Below, one piece after another: positions 25,277 through 32,818 of a stretch of DNA of 64,000 bases. The notes beneath the pieces are model-generated. The model was given only the letters and a program-made list of their open reading frames with translations, did not search any database and was not told the DNA's origin. Both the position numbers and the translations under genes were made by a program. Location: contig DASVPR010000017.1 of assembly GCA_036389485.1 (NCBI GenBank), positions 1 through 64,000 on the forward strand, written 5' to 3'. Within the stretch, counting starts at the first letter, position 1. Each line of letters starts with the position of its first letter. The DNA is from CADCVT01 sp036389485. Lineage in GTDB: Bacteria > Actinomycetota > Thermoleophilia > Solirubrobacterales > Solirubrobacteraceae.

Positions 25277-26437
25277 ATGGCCAGCACGACGAGAGGCAAG
25301 AACGCGGGTATCGAGATCCGTCACGCGCGCAGTTGCGCGGCGCGGAATCAGGGCCGCTGCGGCTGCTCGCCGCGCTACCGCGCCGAGGCGTACGACAGCC
25401 GCCAGGGCAAGCGCGTCTACAAGAACTTCAAGACCCTGGCGGAGGCCAAGGCGTGGCGAGCCGACGCGCAGGTGGCGCTGCGCAAGGGCACGTTGACGGC
25501 CGCGCGCAGCGCGACGCTCGACGAGGCCGCCGCGACGTGGCTCGCCGGCGCCGTCAACGGCTCCGTCCGCAACCGTTCGGGCGACGTCTATAAGCCGAGT
25601 GTGGTGCGCGGCTACGAGCAGGCGCTGCGGCTGCGCGTCCTGCCGGAGCTGGGGGCAGCGCAGCTGAGCAAGATCCGGCGGGCCGAGCTGCAGGCTCTCG
25701 TCGACCGCCTGCTGGTGGCCGGCCACGACCCGTCGACGATTCGCAACACGCTGCTGCCGGTGCGCGCGATCTTCCGCCGCGCGGTGGCGCGCGGCGAGGT
25801 CGCGGTGAACCCGACGACCGGGCTGGAGCTGCCGGCCGTCCGCGGACGGCGGGAGCGCATCGCCTCGCCGGAGGAAGCGCGCCGTCTGCTCGACGCGCTC
25901 GAGCGGGACCGCGCGCTGTGGGCGACGGCGCTGTACTCCGGCCTGCGCATGGGCGAGCTGCGCGCGCTGGAGTGGGACGGGGTCGACTTCGACCGCGGCC
26001 TGATCCACGTGCGGCGCACCTGGGACCACAAGGAGGGTCCGGTCGAGCCGAAGTCGCGTGCCGGGAGCCGGAGCGTTCCGCTCGCCGGCATCCTGCGCGC
26101 CGACCTCGCGGCGCACCGCCTCGCGTGCGAGTGGCGCGACGGCCTCGTCTTCGGTCGCACGCCCGACTCCGCGTTCAACCCCGGCACGATCAACAACCGC
26201 GCTGGCCGCGCGTGGGAGGAGGCGGGCCTCGAGCGCATCACGCTGCACGAGTGCCGCCACACGTTCGCGTCGCTGATGATCGCCGCCGGCGTCAACGCGA
26301 AGGCGCTGTCGGTCTACATGGGCCACGCGAGCGTCATGGTCACGTTCGACCTGTACGGCCACCTGATGCCGGGCAATGAGGCGGAGGCGGCGGAGCTGCT
26401 CGACGACTTCCTCGTGCGGGCAACTCAGCCCTACTGA
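25277..26437 (+). CDS. int: Tyrosine recombinase / integrase
   Basis: A 386-residue phage-type integrase. An N-terminal arm-binding region has a Cys-rich start (RSCAARNQGRCGCSPRYRAE) and is followed by a SAM-like core-binding domain (about 78-180). The catalytic domain holds R224 (YSGLRMGELRAL), Lys near 259, H324-x-x-R327 (LHECRHTF), H350 (YMGH) and nucleophile Y360 (FDLYGH). All catalytic residues are present, so it should be active. It lies about 480 bp inside the tRNA-Ser fragment, next to the excisionase gene. Confidence 0.93.
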   Translation: MASTTRGKNAGIEIRHARSCAARNQGRCGCSPRYRAEAYDSRQGKRVYKNFKTLAEAKAWRADAQVALRKGTLTAARSATLDEAAATWLAGAVNGSVRNRSGDVYKPSVVRGYEQALRLRVLPELGAAQLSKIRRAELQALVDRLLVAGHDPSTIRNTLLPVRAIFRRAVARGEVAVNPTTGLELPAVRGRRERIASPEEARRLLDALERDRALWATALYSGLRMGELRALEWDGVDFDRGLIHVRRTWDHKEGPVEPKSRAGSRSVPLAGILRADLAAHRLACEWRDGLVFGRTPDSAFNPGTINNRAGRAWEEAGLERITLHECRHTFASLMIAAGVNAKALSVYMGHASVMVTFDLYGHLMPGNEAEAAELLDDFLVRATQPY

Positions 26438-26635
26438 AGAACGCGCAGCGAAGGACGCTCCAGGAGACCGAGGCACGTCGCCAGCCACTCGTCGGCCCGG
26501 AAACCCGGCGACGCGTCATGGGTGGGGGGCTGGGGGCCAGCTCCGATCAGGCTGGAGCGACCTATCTGCCGATGACATCGCCCACGGGTATTCCACACCG
26601 GCCTTCAGGACGAGCAGTCGATCGACGCGGTCAGT

Positions 26636-26664
26636 CGGGCGCGGCGGCAACCCCGCCGCGCCCG
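26636..26664 (-). terminator. Terminator of the exported-protein operon
   Basis: A perfect 12-bp stem CGGGCGCGGCGG / CCGCCGCGCCCG with a 5-base loop, 6 bases past the last stop (26671). Between the integrase and this hairpin (26438-26635) I see no gene. Confidence 0.65.
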
Positions 26665-26670
26665 GAACGT

Positions 26671-27312
26671 CTAACCGGTCGCTCCGCCGGGGCTCTCGGG
26701 GAGCGAGACGTCCTCGTCGTGGCTCTTCCCGGCACTGTCGGTCCAGGAGAGCGTTGCCGGCTGCTTGGCGCCGTGGTAGGCGGCGGCGTTGTTGTCGACT
26801 CGGAGCTCGGACGTCGAGCCGTCGGCGAACCGCAGCGTGAGCGGCCCGACGCCATCGGGGACGAGCGCGGTCACCAGGACGGCGTCGCCTTCGGCGTGCG
26901 TCACGCTGGCGTGAACGAGCGGGACGCCGGCCTCGTCGGTCGCCTGGCCGCAGCCGAGCGACGCGATCGTCCGGCCGCCCGACACGGTCAGACGGGCCGT
27001 GTGACAGACGGTGCTGGTGCCGGCCGCGGCGTACATGTCAAGACCGGCTCCGTGGCGGATGAGGCGGAGCGTGCCGGCGTCGATGTCGGGGTTGGTCTGC
27101 TTGACGCCGCGCTCGAGCCGCGCGCGATAGGCCGCGTCGGCCTTCGCGACGTCAGGGCGCGCGAAGGCCGCGAAGTGCCGCTTGGCGGCCGGCGGGCGGC
27201 CCTGCGAATCCGGCGGTCGCTCGGGACCTGAGAAGTCAGCCTGGGTGACTGCGACGGCGCCGGCACAGAGGACGACGGCTCCGGCGACGATCAGTTTCCT
27301 TGAACGAGTCAT
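26671..27312 (-). CDS. Exported protein, partner type (213 residues)
   Basis: The frame from ATG 27312 encodes a signal peptide (KLIVAGAVVLCAGAVAVTQA) and a mature domain with two cysteines (STVCHTARL, SLGCGQATD). The C-terminus is beta-rich (LTLRFADGSTSELRVDNNAA). No known family. It is the last of four exported-protein genes; the layout signal peptide - body - small beta domain is shared with the 172-residue protein two genes upstream, suggesting a duplicated pair. Confidence 0.7.
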   Translation of the reverse strand: MTRSRKLIVAGAVVLCAGAVAVTQADFSGPERPPDSQGRPPAAKRHFAAFARPDVAKADAAYRARLERGVKQTNPDIDAGTLRLIRHGAGLDMYAAAGTSTVCHTARLTVSGGRTIASLGCGQATDEAGVPLVHASVTHAEGDAVLVTALVPDGVGPLTLRFADGSTSELRVDNNAAAYHGAKQPATLSWTDSAGKSHDEDVSLPESPGGATG

Positions 27313-27322
27313 CGGCGTCCCC

Positions 27323-27739
27323 TCAGCAGATGTGGTTGTCGCTGGGCGTCGCCGCGTAGCCGGCCATGTTGTGGTTCGGCTCGCCGCTCTTGTACCAGAT
27401 GCCATTGCCCTTCGATAGCGGCGTCGAGGCGCTGAGGCACGATGTGCGCACCCAGTCGTTGAGGTCGCACCCCGACCCGGTCCGGACGTTGCCGGCCTCC
27501 GTCCAGCCCTCCGCGCAGATCTTGAGCTGCAGGAAGTAGTCCACCCGCATCTGGATGGCGATCCAGCTGTGGAAGCTGTCGGTGTCGAAGCAGCGGTTCG
27601 CGCTCCCGTACTGGTAGCAGCTCCAGTTGCTCTCATACGCATCGGCGCCGGCCGGCGCCGCGAGCATGATCGCCGCGACGACGAGCGTCGCCACGCGGCG
27701 ACGGCGCGCTCGGCGCCTACGCTGAATCCGTTCTGGCAC
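27323..27739 (-). CDS. Exported cysteine-rich protein (138 residues)
   Basis: GTG 27739 with GGAGGGC seven bases before it. A basic N-terminus (RRRRARRRR) and signal helix (VATLVVAAIMLAAPAGADA) precede a mature part of about 100 residues with six cysteines, from NWSCYQYGSANRCFDTDSFH to the final C of DNHIC. No family is recognised. It is followed 10 bp later by a non-Cys-rich exported protein, as is its counterpart at 28320-28703. Confidence 0.7.
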   Translation of the reverse strand: MPERIQRRRRARRRRVATLVVAAIMLAAPAGADAYESNWSCYQYGSANRCFDTDSFHSWIAIQMRVDYFLQLKICAEGWTEAGNVRTGSGCDLNDWVRTSCLSASTPLSKGNGIWYKSGEPNHNMAGYAATPSDNHIC

Positions 27740-27783
27740 AACGCCCTCCTTGGGGCCAGGCCGACCTGCGGCCGGGGATGGGT

Positions 27784-28302
27784 TCACCGCACGAGCGCGG
27801 CGGGCGCGCCGCCGCCGACCGTGACTTCGGACGCCTCGGGCGGGAGGCGAAATCCGCCGCTCGACGTCGGCGCGATCGCGCGCGCGGCACCGCCGACCTT
27901 CGCGGTGACGGTGGCACCGTGCGGCGCGTAGCCGTAGTACTCCCCGGGCGCACCGAGCACGATGCCGTGGGTGTCGGCCTGCGCCGCGTCCTTGCAGGCG
28001 AAGTCGGCGCCCACGGGCCTGCCGCCGTCGACTACGGCGCGTACGAGGCACAGCTGACCGCCGTCGGACGGGACCAGCCAGACCGTGCCGTTCTCGTCGG
28101 CGACCAGGAAGGTCGCCTCGGTCAAGCGGAGCTTCGGGTTATAGCCGCGGAGCTTGCGCAGCTGCGGATCGTCGCCCGCGGTTGTACCGGCGCCCACCTG
28201 GTCGGCGGCGCCCGCGTCCTTCGTGCGCGAGTCTGTGGACGACACCCCGAGGTAGATGAGCCCCATCGCGAACAGCGTCGCGGCGATAAGACGAACCTTC
28301 AT
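27784..28302 (-). CDS. Exported or anchored protein, partner type (172 residues)
   Basis: ATG 28302. The N-terminal hydrophobic segment LIAATLFAMGLIYLGVSS has no clear cleavage site, so it may be an anchor. The mature body carries two cysteines (GQLCLVRAV, DFACKDAAQ) and ends in a beta-rich tail (PPEASEVTVGGGAPAALVR). No known family. It pairs with the Cys-rich gene 17 bp upstream. Confidence 0.68.
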   Translation of the reverse strand: MKVRLIAATLFAMGLIYLGVSSTDSRTKDAGAADQVGAGTTAGDDPQLRKLRGYNPKLRLTEATFLVADENGTVWLVPSDGGQLCLVRAVVDGGRPVGADFACKDAAQADTHGIVLGAPGEYYGYAPHGATVTAKVGGAARAIAPTSSGGFRLPPEASEVTVGGGAPAALVR

Positions 28303-28319
28303 GGCTGCCTCCTCCGCCG

Positions 28320-28703
28320 CTACCAGGTCTGGTGGGCGTCGTAGATGTACACGTTCGTGATCTGGTTGCGATTGACGACGCCGGCATGGCCGCTGCCACC
28401 GTTGCGGTAGCCGCCGATCGTGCCCGAGCCGCTGCTGCACGCGAACGCGAAGAAGATCTCTTGGTACGGCGCGTAGTACACGCCGCCGTGCTGCCCGAAC
28501 CCGACACACGCGGTGTGGTTGACGATCGCCTCCACGTACGTCGTTCCGGTGTGGACGTTGCCGTTCGAACACGCGTAGCCCGGCGTGATCGTCCGACCCT
28601 GGCAGTAATGCTCGGTCCCCGCTTGCGCGACGCCCGCGCCGACAGCGAGGACGGCCGTCGCTCCCAGTACCGCCGCGCATCGTGCGCTCTTCCTCAGCCG
28701 CAT
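28320..28703 (-). CDS. Exported cysteine-containing protein (127 residues), first gene of operon
   Basis: ATG 28703 with an excellent GAGGAGGA site. A signal peptide (CAAVLGATAVLAVGAGVAQA) leads to a mature protein of about 95 residues with four Cys, including GTEHYCQGR, GYACSNGN, HTACVGFG and FACSSGSG. Gly and aromatic residues are frequent. No family is recognised. Transcription starts from the promoter at 28763-28791. Similar length and placement to the 138-residue protein suggest two Cys-rich/partner pairs in tandem. Confidence 0.7.
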   Translation of the reverse strand: MRLRKSARCAAVLGATAVLAVGAGVAQAGTEHYCQGRTITPGYACSNGNVHTGTTYVEAIVNHTACVGFGQHGGVYYAPYQEIFFAFACSSGSGTIGGYRNGGSGHAGVVNRNQITNVYIYDAHQTW

Positions 28704-28762
28704 TCGGTCCTCCTCGTTGACCACAGTGACGGTACTGCTAACTCCGTACTAGCTGTACGAAC

Positions 28763-28791
28763 AATATATTCTCACTGATCTGAGAATGCAA
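28763..28791 (-). promoter_or_regulatory. Promoter with internal operator for the exported-protein operon
   Basis: On the minus strand, -35 TTGCAT (28786-28791) and -10 TATATT (28763-28768) are spaced by 17 bases. The spacer is itself the palindrome TTCTCA-n6-TGAGAA (28769-28786). A second inverted repeat CGTAC-n5-GTACG (28745-28759) follows the -10. This suits tight repression, perhaps by the XRE protein encoded 110 bp away. Confidence 0.7.
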
Positions 28792-28901
28792 GGGCTCTGG
28801 TCGCCCGACGAGAGCTTGCTCGGATCGCAGCGCCAGCCGTGCCGAGCCCGAACGACTTGATATAGAAGCCAATTACGGCGCGAGCCGCAAGCGTCGAGGT
28901 T

Positions 28902-29138
28902 GTGGGCCGCCGCCGCGAACCCCAGTACGCGATGGGCGAAGCCATCAAGCGCGCACGTCTGGCGCGCGGGATGACCCAACGCGAGCTAGCCGAACGCGCC
29001 GACGCAGATGTGACCTGGCTCTCTCGACTCGAGGCCGGAGGAAATCCCGCCTGGGGAACGATCAAGCGTGTCGCGGCTGCTCTCGGGCTACGCGCATCGG
29101 AGCTCGCGGCGCAGGCGGAAGAACTCGAGCGCTCCTGA
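28902..29138 (+). CDS. XRE-family HTH regulator
   Basis: A 78-residue protein from GTG 28902, consisting almost only of a Cro/CI-type HTH: AIKRARLARGMTQRELAERA, then WLSRLEAGGNPAWGTIKRVA and AALGLRASELAAQAEEL. It lacks a protease or effector domain. It is divergent from the exported-protein operon, whose promoter holds a palindrome of suitable size, so it is the best candidate repressor. Confidence 0.85.
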   Translation: MGRRREPQYAMGEAIKRARLARGMTQRELAERADADVTWLSRLEAGGNPAWGTIKRVAAALGLRASELAAQAEELERS

Positions 29139-29489
29139 GAGCGCTCGATTCCCGCTCAGGCGCGCCGGGCGCGGGACGAACTACGGTGCGCGCCAGGAAT
29201 CGGAGCTGCCGCAGCACCGGCTCGCGTCCGCCGCGCGCCACGTCGTCGCGACACGGCACTGACGCTACGAACCCGGCGGGGGGTGCGGCGCGGTGTCGCG
29301 CGACGTAGGAGGAGCCATGCTCGCGCGCAGCCTGGTCCGGCACGTGTTACGTCTGAAGCGGCCGCATAGGAGTGATGGCGGCGCTTCGGGCCTCGGACGC
29401 GGAGCGACCTTGCTCTTGATCTCACCGTGAGACAGAGCAGGCTTTGGCAGCGGCTTGACGGTCTTCATGGGCAGGCGGACGCGCTCGGG
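29139..29489. other. Intergenic stretch without a supported gene
   Basis: About 350 bases between the XRE gene and the minus-strand maintenance genes. A 67-codon minus-strand frame (29265-29468) begins MKTVKPLPKPALSHGEIKSK but has no ribosome-binding site and turns Pro/Arg-rich, so it is not called. Confidence 0.4.
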
Positions 29490-29774
29490 TCAGTGCGGGC
29501 GGCCTCTCAGCAGTCTGGCGAGGTCGTCGCCCACACGCACGATGGCGGCAGGCTCGTCGCGGCGCCCGCTCTCGCGGATGTAGTCGGCGACGACCGCCTC
29601 GAGCTCGCGGTTGCTGGTGAGCCCGCGCTCGACGAGGAACGAGCGACCGTGGCCGCTCGCCGGTTTGTCGGTCACGCGGACGACGCCGTTGACGCGCTGT
29701 CCGAAGACGATGCGCTCGCCGGACGACATCGTGTAGCGCGCCAGCTCGACGCGCTCGCCCACGGTCGCGCTCAT
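29490..29774 (-). CDS. Small ICE protein of unknown function (94 residues)
   Basis: Protein with segments GERIVFGQRVNGVVRVTDKP, GRSFLVERGL and ELEAVVADYIRES. No family is recognised. The start overlaps the stop of the DUF3072-like gene by ATGA (29771-29774), so the two are translationally coupled. Probably a maintenance or regulation function of the element. Confidence 0.65.
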   Translation of the reverse strand: MSATVGERVELARYTMSSGERIVFGQRVNGVVRVTDKPASGHGRSFLVERGLTSNRELEAVVADYIRESGRRDEPAAIVRVGDDLARLLRGRPH

Positions 29775-30061
29775 GACGACCGCTCCCGGCTGCCGACCCA
29801 GCGCGCGCTGCTGCCGTACCCCTCGATCTCGTCGTCGCGCACTGCCGCCGCGTCGAGCTGCGCGACAGCCGGATCGCGCTGAGCCTCTGCGCGCTCGACC
29901 GCGCGGTTGAGGCGGCTGTCGGGACGCTTCGCCTTGAGCCGCTGGATCTCGGCCGAGGCCTCGGCCCGCGTCTGCGGGTTCCGGAACGTCTGGCCGCGGC
30001 TGGATGCCAGGCGGCGCAGGTAGCCGAGCTGCTTCGGCGTCGGCTTGTCGGTGGCGCTCAT
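29771..30061 (-). CDS. DUF3072-like small protein (96 residues)
   Basis: The N-terminus KPTPKQLGYLRRLASSRGQT followed by TRAEASAEIQRLKAKRPDSR matches the DUF3072 pattern (a short helical domain with PKQ..YL..LA). The rest is a charged helix. Such proteins are frequent in actinobacterial plasmids and ICEs; function unknown. A GGAGGCGCGC site precedes ATG 30061. Confidence 0.7.
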   Translation of the reverse strand: MSATDKPTPKQLGYLRRLASSRGQTFRNPQTRAEASAEIQRLKAKRPDSRLNRAVERAEAQRDPAVAQLDAAAVRDDEIEGYGSSARWVGSRERSS

Positions 30062-30124
30062 GCGCGCCTCCGGGTGGTGGTTTGGGTCATGGCCCCGGCG
30101 GGGCGAGGCGGCGAAGAGCCGGGG

Positions 30125-30177
30125 TCAAGGGCAGCCCGTCAGGGCCGCGAAGCGCCGCCGCAGGCGGTGTCCCTTGA
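30125..30177 (-). other. Possible diverged fourth copy of the structured leader motif
   Basis: Outer arms TCAAGGG / CCCTTGA pair perfectly. Inside is a 6-bp hairpin with the same GCA loop as copies A-C (GCCGCC-GCA-GGCGGT, one G-U pair), plus an extra hairpin GCCC-gtca-GGGC. Small GC hairpins flank it on both sides, as in the other copies. It lies before the DUF3072-like gene. Confidence 0.4.
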
Positions 30178-30334
30178 CGCCGGCGGGCCGGCCGCACCAT
30201 GCGGGGCGATGAGCCGACGCCACCAGCTCGGGAAGGCGTCGCACAGCGTCATCGCGTGGACCCTGAGCCCGGCGCGGCAGGTGCGCGTGACAGACGCCCG
30301 ACGGGCGAACCGGACGCCGGCCGGCGGCTGCGGA

Positions 30335-30580
30335 CTACACGCCGAAGTCGCGGAAGCGGACCGCGGCGCGCGTCGGCACGACGAAGTCGCCGTGACGGTG
30401 GGCGAGCCCGTCGGCGACCAGGTTCATGACGGCATCCTCGACCAGGACGCGGTCCTCCGGGCTCGACCGGAAGAGCTCGTCGAGGTGGACCTGCGCTGGG
30501 TGTCGCGTCAGGAGCAGGTCGAGGATCCCCGGCTCGAGGAACGGCTGCTCACGCGGCTCATCGGTGCGATCGTCGGGCAT
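30335..30580 (-). CDS. Small winged-helix-like protein, paralogue 1 (81 residues)
   Basis: The core DLLLTRHPAQVHLDELFRSS, VEDAVMNLVADGLAHRHGDF and VPTRAAVRF gives the order helix - helix - helix - beta hairpin of a winged helix. It is clearly related (about half identical) to the gene at 32427-32684. Both share the same leader hairpin and GGAAGGAGC site. Likely DNA binding within the element; target unknown. Confidence 0.7.
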   Translation of the reverse strand: MPDDRTDEPREQPFLEPGILDLLLTRHPAQVHLDELFRSSPEDRVLVEDAVMNLVADGLAHRHGDFVVPTRAAVRFRDFGV

Positions 30581-30612
30581 GAGAGAGGCTCCTTCCGTGC
30601 TCGCCCCCGGCC

Positions 30613-30640
30613 GCTGCTGCGGCGCGGGGCGCTTGCTTGT
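30613..30640 (-). promoter_or_regulatory. Leader hairpin of winged-helix paralogue 1
   Basis: Inner stem GCCGC-tgct-GCGGC and outer GCCCC/GGGGC. The flanking bases (GCACGGAAGGAGC on the minus strand, then the start codon) are the same as before paralogue 2. Confidence 0.5.
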
Positions 30641-30709
30641 CGGAGGAACTAGGGGCGGAGTCGGCCGGGTTCGTCCGTAGGCGGCGAGGACCTTCGGGGC
30701 CCGCGTCGG

Positions 30710-31630
30710 TCACGCGGCCGGCCGCAGCTCGTTCGCGTCCGAGTGGCCGTCGTGATGGTCGACGGCGTCGAGCGCGTCCTCGATGCGTCGCGCGATGCGG
30801 TCGATCGTGGCTGCCGCGCGTTCGATCGTCGCCAGGTCGGCGTCCTCCGACCACGACGCGAGGTAGGGGATCGAGTAGCCGCTCGTGTCGATGCCGAGCG
30901 AGCCGCAGACGGTGAACGCGACCGACTCGACGACGAGCTCCTCTTCGTCGTACGACAGCGACCCGTCGCCGTCGTCTGGCTCGGCGCGAACGAGGGCGTG
31001 GCCGAGTTCGTGCACGAGCGTCTTGACGCGCTGGTTGACGCTTGCGCTCTCGTTGATCGCGATCCGGAGCGTCTGGGTGTCGTACGAGCCGCCGCAGCCG
31101 TCCGGCAGCGCCTTCACGACGACGGGCGAGCCGATCGTCGCGGCAAGCTCGACGAGCTGCGGCCACGCCGATGCGAGTTCGTCGCCCTCGAGGGCGACGA
31201 TGGGCGGATCGAGCGGCACGGGCTCGGCCGGCGGCGGGAGCGGCTCGACCTGCGAGCGGTCGAAGACCGGCCCGAGGCGGAAGAACGTCCGCGGCCGATC
31301 GGCGGAATCAGCGCCGCGGGCCTTCCACTCGTCGAGCTTCTTCTTCGACGGCGGGACCGGGACCCAGATCTTGATCGCCCGCTCGCCGCGGCGGACCGCG
31401 TAGCCGAGCTTGAGCCACGCGCGGAACCCCGCGACGCGGGTGGCCTCCGGCTTCTGCAGTGCGATGAGCAGCTGGTTGGCCAGCGAGTAGCGGTGGAAGT
31501 GCCGGCGCAGTGTCAGCCATCGCTGCCAGCCCTCGCTCGTCTTGAGCGCCTCGACCGCCTCGCGTGCCTTCTGGCGGTCGGCCTCCCGCCGCGCGGCGCG
31601 CTCGTCGTCCGACAATCTCTTGCGGGGCAT
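30710..31630 (-). CDS. ArdC-like antirestriction protein with zincin domain
   Basis: A 306-residue protein. The N-terminal DUF1738-type ssDNA-binding region has YSLANQLLIALQKPEATRVA and GYAVRRGERAIKIWVPV. A C-terminal zincin domain has the HELGH zinc motif (about 207-211) followed by EEELVVESVAFTVCGSLG (third ligand Glu). ArdC proteins protect incoming ssDNA from host restriction during conjugation. ATG 31630 is chosen over a GTG two codons upstream, because AGGAGG lies 5 bases before it. Leader motif copy A stands directly upstream. Confidence 0.85.
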   Translation of the reverse strand: MPRKRLSDDERAARREADRQKAREAVEALKTSEGWQRWLTLRRHFHRYSLANQLLIALQKPEATRVAGFRAWLKLGYAVRRGERAIKIWVPVPPSKKKLDEWKARGADSADRPRTFFRLGPVFDRSQVEPLPPPAEPVPLDPPIVALEGDELASAWPQLVELAATIGSPVVVKALPDGCGGSYDTQTLRIAINESASVNQRVKTLVHELGHALVRAEPDDGDGSLSYDEEELVVESVAFTVCGSLGIDTSGYSIPYLASWSEDADLATIERAAATIDRIARRIEDALDAVDHHDGHSDANELRPAA

Positions 31631-31651
31631 GCCCACCTCCTGGTGGTCCGG

Positions 31652-31730
31652 GGCCCCGCCCGGTGCGGGGCCGTGCCCGCCCTTCCGCGCGCGCAGCGCG
31701 CCATCCTCGGCGGGCCGGCGCCGTGCCGGC
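31652..31730 (-). ncRNA. Structured leader motif, copy A (before the ArdC-like gene)
   Basis: Three hairpins. First GGCCCCGC-ccggt-GCGGGGCC (31652-31672). Then a central element with outer stem GCCCGCC/GGCGGGC (31675-31681 with 31709-31715) enclosing GCGCGC-GCA-GCGCGC (31687-31701). Last GCCGGC-gccgt-GCCGGC (31714-31730). Read on the minus strand it would be the leader of the ArdC-like mRNA, ending 21 bases before the ATG. Confidence 0.6.
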
Positions 31731-31735
31731 TGGGG

Positions 31736-32269
31736 CTATCGGTGCTCGCGCAGCCGCGCCCGCGCCCTGACCAGGTGGTTGTTGACGTTGGTGTACGTGA
31801 CGCCGCAGATCGCCACGATCTCGCGGTAGCGGTAACCCGCGACGAACAGCGTCATGTAGCGGCGCTGGCGCGGCGGAAGCCCGGCGAGCGTCTCGAGCGC
31901 CGTCCGCGCCTCGACCGACTGCTCGACCGTGGCGGGCGCGGGGATCAGCGAGTGCCAACCGTCGGCCTCGCCGGCGCTGTCGTCCTGCGCGATGAGGTCC
32001 TCAAGACGGGCGTCGCGCCGGTCGCGGCGGCTGAGGCGGTACGCCTCGCGGATCGCGACGGTGATCAGCCACGGCAGCACGCTCTGGCGGCCGGGCTGCC
32101 GGCGCAACAGGATCAGCCAGGCGGTCTGGCATGCGTCCTCGACGAGCTGGTCAGGTCCACGCACGGCGGCCCGCACGATCCGGTAGAGCGCGTCGGCGTG
32201 TTCCTGGTAGAGGTCTGCCTCGTCGCCGGCGAAGCTCGCGGTCGTCGCAGGGCCGGGAGGTTCGTGCAC
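31736..32269 (-). CDS. Sigma-70 family (ECF-like) RNA polymerase sigma factor
   Basis: A 177-residue protein with sigma region 2 (ADALYRIVRAAVRGPDQLVE, then LPWLITVAIREAYRLSRRDR) and region 4 (LAGLPPRQRRYMTLFVAGYR, then EIVAICGVTYTNVNNHLVRA). No anti-sigma gene is adjacent. It may direct expression of element genes; the repeated leader motif in front of it and two neighbours could reflect common control. Stop and the next gene's leader are only 6 bases apart. Confidence 0.85.
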   Translation of the reverse strand: MHEPPGPATTASFAGDEADLYQEHADALYRIVRAAVRGPDQLVEDACQTAWLILLRRQPGRQSVLPWLITVAIREAYRLSRRDRRDARLEDLIAQDDSAGEADGWHSLIPAPATVEQSVEARTALETLAGLPPRQRRYMTLFVAGYRYREIVAICGVTYTNVNNHLVRARARLREHR

Positions 32270-32289
32270 TGCTGCCTCCTGAGTTGGGA

Positions 32290-32357
32290 GGCCCCGCCCG
32301 GTGCGGGGCCGATCCCCGCCGTGCAGGCACGCGCAGCGTGCGATTCTTCAGGCGGGG
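32290..32357 (-). ncRNA. Structured leader motif, copy B (before the sigma factor gene)
   Basis: First hairpin identical to copy A: GGCCCCGC-ccggt-GCGGGGCC (32290-32310). Outer stem CCCCGCC/GGCGGGG (32314-32320 with 32351-32357); inner GCACGC-GCA-GCGTGC (32327-32341). Compared with copy A, one inner G-C pair is replaced by A-T, a compensated change. It ends about 20 bases before the sigma factor start. Confidence 0.6.
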
Positions 32358-32426
32358 TCGGCCCGTGCCCGGGTGCAGTACCGAACCGTTAGGACTCGGC
32401 GTGGGCTGCTGGCTCGCGACCGGGCG

Positions 32427-32684
32427 TCAGGAACTCAGTTCGTCGAACCGCACAGCCGCTCGGGTGGCGAGAACGAAGTCGCCATGACGGTGGAGTAGGC
32501 CGTCGGCCACGAGCTGCGTCACAGCGTCCTGAACCAGGAACGACGGCTCGCCCATCGCGCGAACGAGCTCGTCGAAGGTCAGCTGGGCCGGGTGTCGTAC
32601 GAGGACCTCGTGGAGGACCCCGTGCTCAAGGACGTCCTGGGCCGCCGGCTCGTCGGCGCCCGGAGGGATACGCTCGTCGCGCAT
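32427..32684 (-). CDS. Small winged-helix-like protein, paralogue 2 (85 residues)
   Basis: The segments HEVLVRHPAQLTFDELVRAM, VQDAVTQLVADGLLHRHGDF and LATRAAVRF match paralogue 1 (30335-30580) along their length. A good GGAAGGAGC site stands before ATG 32684. It lies between ParB and the sigma factor gene. Duplication within the element, including the leader, suggests a regulator that has specialised. Confidence 0.7.
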   Translation of the reverse strand: MRDERIPPGADEPAAQDVLEHGVLHEVLVRHPAQLTFDELVRAMGEPSFLVQDAVTQLVADGLLHRHGDFVLATRAAVRFDELSS

Positions 32685-32706
32685 GGAAGAAGCTCCTTCC
32701 GTGCCG

Positions 32707-32735
32707 GCCCCCGGCCGTTCCAGCGGCGCGGGGGC
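32707..32735 (-). promoter_or_regulatory. Leader hairpin of winged-helix paralogue 2
   Basis: Outer stem GCCCCCG/CGGGGGC and inner GCCG/CGGC. On the plus strand it is followed by CGC and six T, so it could also terminate transcription on the plus strand. The same structure precedes paralogue 1. Confidence 0.5.
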
Positions 32736-32818
32736 GCTTTTTTCTAGGTAGGTCTCCTAGCCCCGGGAGACGGAGGTTCGTCCCTCCCCCGCGCGATGGC
32801 GGGCGAGGGACGCGACCT

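Noticed and set aside
29265..29468. A 67-codon minus-strand frame starting MKTVKPLPKP
   Set aside because: No Shine-Dalgarno sequence and a Pro/Arg/Ser-rich body; could be a small gene but not supportable.
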